DNA from: CSBr16-57R1 sp041163265
GTDB taxonomy: Bacteria > Actinomycetota > Nitriliruptoria > Nitriliruptorales > Nitriliruptoraceae
Assembly: GCA_041163265.1 (NCBI GenBank)
Contig: JBEARL010000074.1
Span: 1-7,058, forward strand
Direction of reading: 5' to 3'
Length of the DNA: 7,058 bases
A program made the position numbers and the translations under genes. The notes beneath the pieces were generated by a model. That model made no database searches, was not told the origin of the DNA, and saw only the letters and a program-made list of their open reading frames with translations. This document shows, piece by piece, positions 1 through 6,638 of this stretch; positions within the stretch are counted from its first letter, which is position 1; every line of letters begins with the position of its first letter.

Positions 1-567
1 CGCGTCCCGCGGCCCATCCGTCGTCTCCACCCGCCGCAGCACCTGCTCGGCCCGGACGACGTCCAGCCCCGACCCGCCGAGCGCCGCGCGCGTGTCGGCC
101 ACGGTCGGCAGAACCACCGGGTCCGGCGGCCCGCCGACGCCCCGCTCGAGGTTGTCGCGGTCGTGGACGACGACCAGCAGCGTCCCGCCCGGCGCGACCA
201 GCGATGCCGCGTGGCCGACCGCCGCCGCGTACGGAGCGGCCGGCACCTGCAGGTAGCAGATCAGCACCAGGTCGGCGGGGGCCAACGACGGCGCGGCCGT
301 GACGTCGGCCAGCGTCGTGGCGATCGTCACGCCGCGCGACGCGGCGAGCTCACGCGCCTTCGCCAGCGCGACCTCCGAGAACTCGACGACCTCGGCCTCC
401 CAGCCCTGCTCGGCGAGATGGATGGCGTTGCGGCCCTCGCCGCCGGCGAGGTCGAGCATGCGGCCCGGCGGCAGGTCGACGGTCTCGGCGGCGACGAGCG
501 CGTTCGGACCGGACCCCCACACGAGCTCACGGTCGCGGTAGCGGTCGTCCCACGTCGCGGCGTCCAT
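1..567 (-). CDS. Class I SAM-dependent methyltransferase, C-terminus cut off by the window edge
   Basis: The 189 codons seen here read without a stop to the left edge, so the C-terminus is missing. The protein begins MDAATWDDRYRDRELVWGSG, like the actinobacterial TehB/UbiE-like cytosolic methyltransferases. The SAM-binding motif I is LDLAGGEGRNAIHLA (residues 38-52). The acidic residue after strand beta-2 is E62 (VVEFS), a beta-4-like strand ADLVLICYLQVP follows (98-109), and APGGTLLVVVHD (125-136) is the usual post-motif III strand. The more common cysteine in DLACGEG is glycine here, which is tolerated in the fold. The ATG at 565-567 is preceded by GGGAGGA with a 6-base spacer, which fixes the start. 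The gene lies 49 bases after purD on the same strand and is probably the last or a late gene of the purA-purD transcript. The family is clear, but the methyl acceptor cannot be told; small molecules or toxic oxyanions are possible. Confidence 0.9.
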   Translation of the reverse strand, partial: MDAATWDDRYRDRELVWGSGPNALVAAETVDLPPGRMLDLAGGEGRNAIHLAEQGWEAEVVEFSEVALAKARELAASRGVTIATTLADVTAAPSLAPADLVLICYLQVPAAPYAAAVGHAASLVAPGGTLLVVVHDRDNLERGVGGPPDPVVLPTVADTRAALGGSGLDVVRAEQVLRRVETTDGPRDA

Positions 568-573
568 GCGCGG

Positions 574-580
574 TCCTCCC
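574..580 (-). promoter_or_regulatory. Ribosome binding site of the methyltransferase gene
   Basis: On the minus strand this reads GGGAGGA, 6 bases before the ATG at 567. It is a strong anti-16S match and suggests independent translation initiation rather than pure coupling to purD. Confidence 0.7.
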
Positions 581-616
581 GTGGTCGGCGGTCGGTGCTC
601 GGTCCTCGCGACCCGC

Positions 617-1912
617 TCAGCCCGCCGACGCCGCGATGTCCCCGCGGCGCTGCAGACCGTCGAAGCGGATGAGGTCCGCCGCACCGTACGCCGCGGCACG
701 GGCGGCGGCGACGTCGTCGCCCGTCCCGGTGACCGCGAGCACCCGCCCGCCGGCGGTGACCAGCCGGCCCGAATCGTCGAGCGCGGTACCGGCGTGGAAC
801 ACGTGCGCACCGGTCGCGGCGGCCGCGTCGACGCCCTCGATGGGGACTCCGGCCGTCGACGACTCGGGATACCCGCCCGAGGCCAGCACGACGGTGACGG
901 CGGCCCCGGCGTCGAACGCGACGGGCACCGACGCGACGCCGTCGCCGCGGGCCGGCGCGCCGACCGCGGCCGCGTGCAGCAGCGCGTACGGCGACGAGGC
1001 CAGCCGCGGCAGCACGACCTGCGCCTCTGGGTCGCCGAGGCGGACGTTGAACTCGAGGACCTGCGGCCCGTCCGCCGTGTCGACGAGGCCGACGTAGAGC
1101 AGCCCGCGGAACGGGGTGCCACGCCCCGCGAGCTCCCGCAGCACCGGCAGCACGTGCGTGTCTCGGAGCGCGTCGACGCGGGCGTCGCCCAGCGCGAACC
1201 CGGGCACGGGCGAGAAGGCGCCCATGCCCCCGGTGTTCGGGCCGGTGTCGCCGTCGCCGATGCGCTTGTGGTCCTGCGCGGGTGCCAGCAGCACCGCGTC
1301 CTCGCCGTCGCAGACGGCGAAGAGGCTGCGCTCGGGGCCGGCGAGGAACCCCTCGACGACCACCGTCGCGCCGGCGTCGCCGAACCGGCGTGCGACGAGC
1401 GCGTCGGCGACGGCACGCTCGGCCTCGGCGCGGTCCTCGGTGACGACGACGCCCTTCCCGGCCGCGAGCCCGTCGGCCTTCACGACCCACGGCGGACCCG
1501 ACCGGTCGAGCGCGGCCAGTGCCTCGGCCGGGTCCGACGTCGTGGTCCACGGCGCGGTCGGGACCCCGGCCGCGTCCATCACGGCCTTCGCGTACGCCTT
1601 CGAGCCCTCGAGCCGGGCCGCCTCGGCCGACGGGCCGAACGCCGGGACGTCCCGCGCGGCGAGCGCGTCGACGAGGCCCGCGACCAGCGGCGCCTCCGGT
1701 CCGACGACGACGAGGTCGACCCGCTCGGCGACCGCCAGCGCGACGAGGCCGTCGACGTCGTCGACGCGGACCGGCGCGCACCGCGCGAGCGCCGCGATGC
1801 CGGGGTTGCCGGGGGCCGCGACCACCGCGCCGACCACCGGGTCGGCGACGAGGGCCGCGACGAGCGCGTGCTCGCGGCCGCCACCGCCGACGACGAGGAC
1901 CCGGGCGCCCAC
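617..1912 (-). CDS. purD: Phosphoribosylamine--glycine ligase (GAR synthetase)
   Basis: Joins 5-phosphoribosylamine and glycine with ATP to give glycinamide ribonucleotide, the second step of de novo purine synthesis, in the cytosol. At 431 residues it has the normal family length. Visible features in order are the N-terminal glycine-rich VGGGGREHA (8-16); GPEAPLVAGL (71-80); the ATP-grasp region with the WVVKADGLAAGKGV loop (142-155); AQDHKRIGDGDTGPNTGGMG (212-231); and the family signature RLGDPEAQ (291-298) beside the metal-binding E287 and N289. The C-terminus keeps the usual FDGLQRRGDIA. The start is GTG at 1912, only 7 bases after the purA stop and without a clear Shine-Dalgarno, so its translation is probably coupled to purA. 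The family is certain; nothing looks broken. Confidence 0.98.
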   Translation of the reverse strand: MGARVLVVGGGGREHALVAALVADPVVGAVVAAPGNPGIAALARCAPVRVDDVDGLVALAVAERVDLVVVGPEAPLVAGLVDALAARDVPAFGPSAEAARLEGSKAYAKAVMDAAGVPTAPWTTTSDPAEALAALDRSGPPWVVKADGLAAGKGVVVTEDRAEAERAVADALVARRFGDAGATVVVEGFLAGPERSLFAVCDGEDAVLLAPAQDHKRIGDGDTGPNTGGMGAFSPVPGFALGDARVDALRDTHVLPVLRELAGRGTPFRGLLYVGLVDTADGPQVLEFNVRLGDPEAQVVLPRLASSPYALLHAAAVGAPARGDGVASVPVAFDAGAAVTVVLASGGYPESSTAGVPIEGVDAAAATGAHVFHAGTALDDSGRLVTAGGRVLAVTGTGDDVAAARAAAYGAADLIRFDGLQRRGDIAASAG

Positions 1913-1919
1913 CGCCGCG

Positions 1920-3215
<1,296 letters not shown>

Positions 3216-3223
3216 GGCGTCGT

Positions 3224-3230
3224 CCCCCTC
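3224..3230 (-). promoter_or_regulatory. Ribosome binding site that selects the purA start
   Basis: Reads GAGGGGG on the minus strand, 8 bases before GTG 3215. The alternative GTG at 3239 lies upstream of this site and has no comparable sequence before it. Confidence 0.65.
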
Positions 3231-3240
3231 GTCGTGCACG

Positions 3241-3261
3241 CGGCGGGCGGTCGGCGGGCGG
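3241..3261. repeat. 11-bp tandem duplication in the purA leader
   Basis: Two adjacent copies of CGGCGGGCGG (plus strand), at 3241-3250 and 3252-3261, separated by a single T, give an 11-bp period. They are G/C-only apart from the T, so slippage is a simple origin. They lie in the 5' untranslated region of purA, between its candidate promoter and its ribosome site. Confidence 0.7.
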
Positions 3262-3268
3262 GTCCCGA

Positions 3269-3293
3269 GGTGCGGGCGGTGCGGGCCGGTGCG
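3269..3293. repeat. 9-bp tandem repeat in the purA leader
   Basis: GGTGCGGGC occurs at 3269-3277 and 3278-3286, followed after one extra C by a partial third copy GGTGCG at 3288-3293. The array is itself flanked by two direct copies of GTCCCGA (3262-3268 and 3293-3299). Together with the 11-bp repeat it fills most of the gap between the ProA-like gene and purA. Confidence 0.7.
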
Positions 3294-3298
3294 TCCCG

Positions 3299-3304
3299 AC
3301 GCTA
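3299..3304 (-). promoter_or_regulatory. Candidate -10 box of the purA operon
   Basis: On the minus strand this reads TAGCGT, matching the TANNNT core of actinobacterial -10 boxes. It lies just beyond the ProA-like stop codon and predicts a leader of about 75 bases before GTG 3215. No convincing -35 was found, as is common in high-GC actinobacteria. The same hexamer occurs before the ProA-like gene. Confidence 0.35.
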
Positions 3305-3308
3305 GCGG

Positions 3309-4886
3309 TCAGCGCGCGACGGTCGGGTCGTGCTGGCGCACGCGCGTGCGCACGGTCGCGATCGCGTCACCGGTGAGGATGCCGCCGCGTCCGAACAGTC
3401 GGCCGCCCTGCCAGTTCGAGAGCCCGAGCTCGGGCGTGCCGAGCGCGTACTGCCCGTCGACCCACCGCGTGAAGCCGTCGCCGACGAACGGCGCCTCGAG
3501 CGCCGCCCACGCGCGGTCGTGGTCGTCCGGGTCCTCGGAGACGACCGAGACGACGAACCGCGGGCTGTGCGCGTTGCACAGCGCGACCGCCCCGTCGAGG
3601 TCGTCGACGAGCGCGAGGGTCACCTCGGGACTGTCCTCCCACTCCCACTCGGTCGCGAGCCCGTCGACGCCGAGCTCCTCGGCCCGCGGCTCGGTGACGG
3701 GGCCGCCGGCCCGCGCGATCGGGACGGTCCGGTCGAACCAGCCCGGCCCGACGAGCGCCGCGACCTCGGCGCGCTCGGCGGCGTCGCGGACCAGCGCGTG
3801 GAGCTTCGGCTCGACCCCGCGCGCCGCCGCGGCGGACTCGAGCGCGGCGAGGACGACGGGGACCTGCGCGGCCGCGGCGGCACGGGTGACGCAGACCGTG
3901 TTCAGCGTGTTGCAGACCTTGCGGTCGAGGGAGGCCGCGACGACCGCGCCGAGGCGGTCGGCGTCCGCCGTCGGCGCGACGAGCATCCAGGCCCCGCCGG
4001 TGCCGTGCAGCGAGACGGGCGTCCCGACCTGACGGGCGACGGTGCCGAGCTGCGCGACGGCGGGACCCGAGCCGCGGGCCACCGCCAGCGCCAGCCGGTG
4101 GTCGGCGAACAGCGCCCATCCCGCGGCGCGGTCGGGCGACGCGACGAGCGACACGGCGCCCTCGGGCAGGCCGGCGGCCGCGAGCGCCGGCCGGACCGCG
4201 TGCTCCATCAGCGCGGTCGCGGTCCCGAGCGCGTCGGACCCGATCCGGAACACGACCGCGTTGCCACCCCGGAGCACCCCGCAGGCGTCGGTGACGACGT
4301 TCGGCCGACCCTCGAACACGAACGCCACGGCGCCGAGCCGGTCGCGGACCAGCTCGAGCGACCAGCCGTCGTGGACGCGCGTCCCGACGACATCCCCCCG
4401 CACACCCCGGACCGCGGTCCAGCCCCGCAGCCCCGCGATCATGTCGGCCCGCATCCGCTCGGACAGGACCAGCCGCGTCGTCGACCGCCCGCGCGCGCTG
4501 GCCGCCGCGACGTCGTCCGCGTTCGCGGCGAGGACGGGCGCGAACGCCGCGTCGTCCTCGATGCGGTCGGCGAGGCCGGTCAGGAACGCGTCGACCGCGG
4601 CGTCGTCGTGGGCGCCGAGGGCCGCCGCGGCCGCGACGGCGGCGTCGACGGCGGCGCGGGCCGCCGCCCGGGCGGCGGCGGGCACGTGGAGCAGTCCGCC
4701 GGTCGCGTCGTCGACCAGCAGCGCGTCACCGGGCGCGAACGCCGCGGCCAGCGCGGCGGGGACCGTGGCGACCCGGTCGCCGGCGAACACCACGGGCTGC
4801 CCGGCGGTCAGGCCGGTCAGGAGCGCGCCGGCGGGCCCCTCGGCGGGGCCGTCGGTCGGGTCGGGACGGGCCTGGTCGGGTTCCAT
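3309..4886 (-). CDS. Divergent ProA-family (glutamate-5-semialdehyde dehydrogenase-like) aldehyde dehydrogenase
   Basis: The 525-residue protein belongs to the aldehyde dehydrogenase superfamily and is nearest to ProA, which reduces gamma-glutamyl phosphate with NADPH in proline synthesis. Supporting segments are FEGRPNVVTDACGVLRGGNAV (191-211; ProA has ESRPNVTVDA and KSGNAV); the cofactor-side ARGSGPAVAQLG (270-281); DRKVCNTLNTVCV (321-333) with the likely catalytic C325; and FTRWVDGQYALGTPELGLSN (472-491), matching ProA's STRFTDGG and GAEIG region. It is about 100 residues longer than usual ProA, with an acidic, Pro-rich start and an unrecognised segment (25-70) before an Ala-rich helix (68-92). 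The ProA HTEAI motif is not evident and no proB is nearby, so the substrate is uncertain. ATG 4886 is preferred over GTG 4895 because the GTG lies inside the candidate -10 box, while ATG sits 7 bases after it. It is divergent from a CarH-like regulator, which may control it. Confidence 0.85.
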   Translation of the reverse strand: MEPDQARPDPTDGPAEGPAGALLTGLTAGQPVVFAGDRVATVPAALAAAFAPGDALLVDDATGGLLHVPAAARAAARAAVDAAVAAAAALGAHDDAAVDAFLTGLADRIEDDAAFAPVLAANADDVAAASARGRSTTRLVLSERMRADMIAGLRGWTAVRGVRGDVVGTRVHDGWSLELVRDRLGAVAFVFEGRPNVVTDACGVLRGGNAVVFRIGSDALGTATALMEHAVRPALAAAGLPEGAVSLVASPDRAAGWALFADHRLALAVARGSGPAVAQLGTVARQVGTPVSLHGTGGAWMLVAPTADADRLGAVVAASLDRKVCNTLNTVCVTRAAAAAQVPVVLAALESAAAARGVEPKLHALVRDAAERAEVAALVGPGWFDRTVPIARAGGPVTEPRAEELGVDGLATEWEWEDSPEVTLALVDDLDGAVALCNAHSPRFVVSVVSEDPDDHDRAWAALEAPFVGDGFTRWVDGQYALGTPELGLSNWQGGRLFGRGGILTGDAIATVRTRVRQHDPTVAR

Positions 4887-4893
4887 GCCGCCC

Positions 4894-4899
4894 ACGCTA
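4894..4899 (-). promoter_or_regulatory. Candidate -10 box giving a leaderless transcript of the ProA-like gene
   Basis: Reads TAGCGT on the minus strand, followed by 7 bases (GGGCGGC) and then ATG 4886. With the usual spacing, transcription would begin at or next to the A of ATG. There is no good ribosome site, which agrees with a leaderless mRNA, frequent in actinobacteria. Confidence 0.45.
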
Positions 4900-4921
4900 G
4901 GCCCGGGTCGGCATCCGGGCC
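4900..4921. promoter_or_regulatory. Perfect 7-bp inverted repeat, candidate operator
   Basis: GGCCCGG (4900-4906) and CCGGGCC (4915-4921) are exact reverse complements around an 8-base centre. The repeat abuts the candidate -10 box of the ProA-like gene, covering the zone between -10 and -35 where MerR-family proteins usually bind. It lies 57 bases before the start of the divergent regulator gene. Short G/C palindromes are frequent at this base composition, so position is the main argument. Confidence 0.4.
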
Positions 4922-4966
4922 GCCCCCCGGTCGCGAACCTCTCCGTCGCGCTCCCACGGGGTGCGC

Positions 4967-4972
4967 GGGAGG
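4967..4972 (+). promoter_or_regulatory. Ribosome binding site that fixes the regulator start
   Basis: GGGAGG with a 6-base spacer to ATG 4979. An in-frame GTG at 4961 would overlap this site and has no ribosome site of its own. Confidence 0.75.
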
Positions 4973-4978
4973 TGCGGG

Positions 4979-5920
4979 ATGGTCGACGACGTCGAGGACG
5001 TCGCGGACGTCGGGCTCCGCATCGGTGCCGTGTCCCGCCGCACCGGAGTCGCGGTCACGACGCTCCGCGCCTGGGAGGCCCGCTACGGGCTGCTCGAGCC
5101 CCGCCGGACCGACGGCGGCCACCGCCTCTACGGCGAGGCCGACGTCGACCGCGTCCTCGCCGTCCTCCGCCTGACCGCCCAGGGCTGGGCCGTCTCGGCG
5201 GCCGCGCGGGCCGTCACCACCGGTCGCGAGCCGGACCGGCTCAGGATCGTCGACGCCGCCCCGGGCCCGGTCGCGACCGCCCCGGCCGCCGGAGCCGACC
5301 GGTCCCGCGGCGCGCTGGCCGCGGCGATCTCGGCCTACGACGGCGACGCGGCGACCGCTGTGCTCGACGAGGCGCTGGCGCGGCTCGGCGTGCCGCGCAC
5401 CCTCGAGGACGTCATCCTGCCGGTGCTCCGCGACCTCGGCGAGGGGTGGCGCGAGGACCCGGGCCTGATCGCCGCCGAGCACTTCGCGACGAACGTGCTG
5501 CGGCCGCGGCTGCACCGGCTGCTCGCCGGCGCCCGCCGCGCCACCGCGCCGACGTGCCTCGCGGCCGCCCCCGAGGGCGAGGACCACGAGCTGGGCGTGC
5601 TGGCCGCGGCGGCGGTCGCGGCCGACGCCGGCTTCCGCGTCACCTACCTCGGCGGGCGCACGCCCCGGGCGGCGCTCGAGCGCAGCGCCGCGACGCTGCG
5701 GCCGGACGTCGTGCTGGTCGGCGCCGTCGGGACCGATCCGGCCCGCGGCTTCTGCGCGGACCCGCCCGCGCTCGGCGACGCCGCGCTGGTCGTCGGCGGG
5801 CCCGGGTTCGCGGCGCTCGCGGCCGACGCGCTGCCGTCCGGCGCGCGGCGGGCCGGCGACCTCGGTGCGCTCGCCCGCGAGCTCGGCGACGCGCTGGGAC
5901 GCGACGGCATCACGGGCTGA
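4979..5920 (+). CDS. CarH/LitR-type MerR-family regulator with adenosylcobalamin-binding photosensor module
   Basis: The 313-residue protein has the CarH layout. An N-terminal MerR winged helix (about 12-80) contains LRIGAVSRRTGVAVTTLRAW and the wing TDGGHRLY. A Pro/Ala-rich linker follows (about 91-108), then a helical B12-capping domain (about 110-185) and a Rossmann-like B12-binding domain (about 190-305). The cap holds W157-x9-E167-H168, the W-x9-EH motif of light-sensing members. The B12 domain has E201-D-H203-E-L-G206, matching E-x-H-x-x-G with H203 as the expected lower cobalt ligand, and VVGGPGF (271-277). Known CarH proteins bind DNA as dark tetramers with adenosylcobalamin and release it when light breaks the Co-C bond. 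The residue after W157 is R158, not the histidine (H132) of Thermus CarH that ligates cobalt in the light state. It is divergent from the ProA-like gene, a plausible target. Light sensing and target are inferred. Confidence 0.92.
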   Translation: MVDDVEDVADVGLRIGAVSRRTGVAVTTLRAWEARYGLLEPRRTDGGHRLYGEADVDRVLAVLRLTAQGWAVSAAARAVTTGREPDRLRIVDAAPGPVATAPAAGADRSRGALAAAISAYDGDAATAVLDEALARLGVPRTLEDVILPVLRDLGEGWREDPGLIAAEHFATNVLRPRLHRLLAGARRATAPTCLAAAPEGEDHELGVLAAAAVAADAGFRVTYLGGRTPRAALERSAATLRPDVVLVGAVGTDPARGFCADPPALGDAALVVGGPGFAALAADALPSGARRAGDLGALARELGDALGRDGITG

Positions 5921-5940
5921 GCGCCGCGGGTCGCGGGGTC

Positions 5941-5964
5941 CTCCGCGCCCGGTCCGGCGCGGGG
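5941..5964. terminator. Hairpin between convergent genes, possible bidirectional terminator
   Basis: CCGCGCC (5943-5949) pairs perfectly with GGCGCGG (5956-5962) across a 6-base loop. One wobble pair and one G-C pair extend the stem to 9 bp (5941-5949 with 5956-5964). It sits in the 46-base gap between the regulator stop (plus) and the small membrane ORF stop (minus). No T-run follows on either strand, so intrinsic termination is uncertain. Confidence 0.45.
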
Positions 5965-5966
5965 CG

Positions 5967-6137
5967 TCAGCGCAGGTACAGCGTGATGCTCATGCCGACG
6001 ATCGTCATCACGCCGGCCAGCACCGACGCCGCCATCCCGAGGCGTTGGCCCTTCACGTGCGCGACCAGCGCGACCAGCATCCCGAGGGGGCCGAGGACGA
6101 CCGCCAGCCCCGAGACCGGAGCGGCCAGCGCCAGCAC
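5967..6137 (-). CDS. Small two-helix membrane protein, hypothetical
   Basis: A 56-residue ORF, read from GTG 6137. It is almost wholly hydrophobic: helix 1 covers about residues 2-26 with a PLGM turn (17-20), a short polar loop HVKGQR (27-32) follows, then helix 2 (about 33-54), ending TLYLR. Two hydrophobic helices around a GPLG turn and a basic loop resemble the small DUF4190-type membrane proteins, but this is a resemblance only. It is in the same frame as the rhodanese gene and starts 18 bases after that gene's TGA. No ATG or clear ribosome site is present, so expression would rely on coupling to the rhodanese gene. Hydrophobicity supports it being real; start and function are unsure. It could also be a decayed C-terminal part of a longer protein. 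Confidence 0.5.
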   Translation of the reverse strand: MLALAAPVSGLAVVLGPLGMLVALVAHVKGQRLGMAASVLAGVMTIVGMSITLYLR

Positions 6138-6155
6138 GACGGCGGCCCACGCGCG

Positions 6156-6581
6156 TCAGCCCGTGACCGGGACGCCGGTCTCGGCGGAGGCCTCGGCGAC
6201 CGAGCCGAGGTTCCGCGCGTCGAGCCCCAGCCCCGTCATGTACTCGACCGCGAGGTCGGCCCGGCGGCCCGAGCGGCAGTAGACGAGGTACTCGGCGTCG
6301 GGGTCGAGCGCCGCGACCTGGTCGGGGAACGCCGCCAGCTCGACGGGGAGGTTCAGCGCTCCGACGAGGTGCCCGGTGTCGAACTCCTCGGGGGTGCGGA
6401 CGTCGATCAGCACCGTGCCGGCGGGGAGGCCGCTCGGCGCAGCGGCGTCGACCGGTGCGGAGGCCGGTGCCGAGGCGGTGCCGTCGCCGCCGCAGCCGGC
6501 GAGGCCGACGGCGAGCGCGGTGAGGACGGCGGCCGCGGTGCGGGCCGCGCGGGAGCGGGACGGGGCGATGACGGTGTCCAT
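6156..6581 (-). CDS. Rhodanese-like domain lipoprotein
   Basis: A 141-residue protein with a lipoprotein signal: basic n-region (SRSRAAR, 8-14), hydrophobic core (15-27) and lipobox LAGC with C30 as the lipidation site. A short Ala/Ser/Pro linker (31-53) follows, then one compact rhodanese domain. That domain has LIDVRTPEEFDTGHLVGALN (58-77) and the active loop C102-RSGRR (102-107), a C-x-x-G-x-R type that can carry persulfide. It should be anchored outside the cytoplasmic membrane. Sulfur transfer or thiol redox work in the envelope is likely, but no partner or substrate is seen. The reading frame stays open far upstream into the divergent gene; ATG 6581 is chosen because it puts the signal peptide first and sits 6 bases after a TACCCT box. 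There is no ribosome site, so the mRNA is probably leaderless. Confidence 0.9.
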   Translation of the reverse strand: MDTVIAPSRSRAARTAAAVLTALAVGLAGCGGDGTASAPASAPVDAAAPSGLPAGTVLIDVRTPEEFDTGHLVGALNLPVELAAFPDQVAALDPDAEYLVYCRSGRRADLAVEYMTGLGLDARNLGSVAEASAETGVPVTG

Positions 6582-6587
6582 GGCCCG

Positions 6588-6593
6588 AGGGTA
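6588..6593 (-). promoter_or_regulatory. Candidate -10 box of the rhodanese gene
   Basis: Reads TACCCT (TANNNT) on the minus strand, 6 bases before ATG 6581, which predicts a leaderless or nearly leaderless mRNA. It overlaps a small inverted repeat, GGGT-acg-ACCC (6589-6599). Confidence 0.4.
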
Positions 6594-6605
6594 CGACCCG
6601 GTCCC

Positions 6606-6611
6606 TAGCCT
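6606..6611 (+). promoter_or_regulatory. Candidate -10 box of the PPOX-family gene
   Basis: TAGCCT on the plus strand, fitting TANNNT, with a predicted start near 6618 and a leader of about 21 bases carrying the ribosome site. Its -35 zone would fall on the rhodanese -10 box. Confidence 0.4.
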
Positions 6612-6627
6612 CCCCCGACGGCCGAGC

Positions 6628-6634
6628 GGAGGGG
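6628..6634 (+). promoter_or_regulatory. Ribosome binding site of the PPOX-family gene
   Basis: GGAGGGG just before GTG 6639 (6 bases from GGAGG). It supports the GTG as start over the later ATG at 6660. Confidence 0.65.
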
Positions 6635-6638
6635 CGGC

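Noticed and set aside
327..1781. Minus-strand open frame of 484 codons over purD and the methyltransferase
   Set aside because: Same strand but another frame than two clear genes, and Arg/Gly-rich throughout.
3216..3239. Longer purA start at GTG 3239
   Set aside because: It adds eight residues not typical of PurA and has no ribosome site, while GTG 3215 has one at 8 bases.
4961..4978. Longer regulator start at GTG 4961
   Set aside because: The codons would overlap the GGGAGG site that serves ATG 4979, and nothing resembling a ribosome site precedes GTG 4961.
3330..5174. Plus-strand open frame of 614 codons opposite the ProA-like gene
   Set aside because: Arg/Gly/Asp-rich shadow of a well-supported minus-strand gene, with no domain signal.
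4042..6282. Plus-strand open frame of 746 codons spanning several genes
   Set aside because: It runs antisense to the ProA-like and rhodanese genes and out of frame through the regulator, with Arg/Ala/Pro-rich low-complexity translation.
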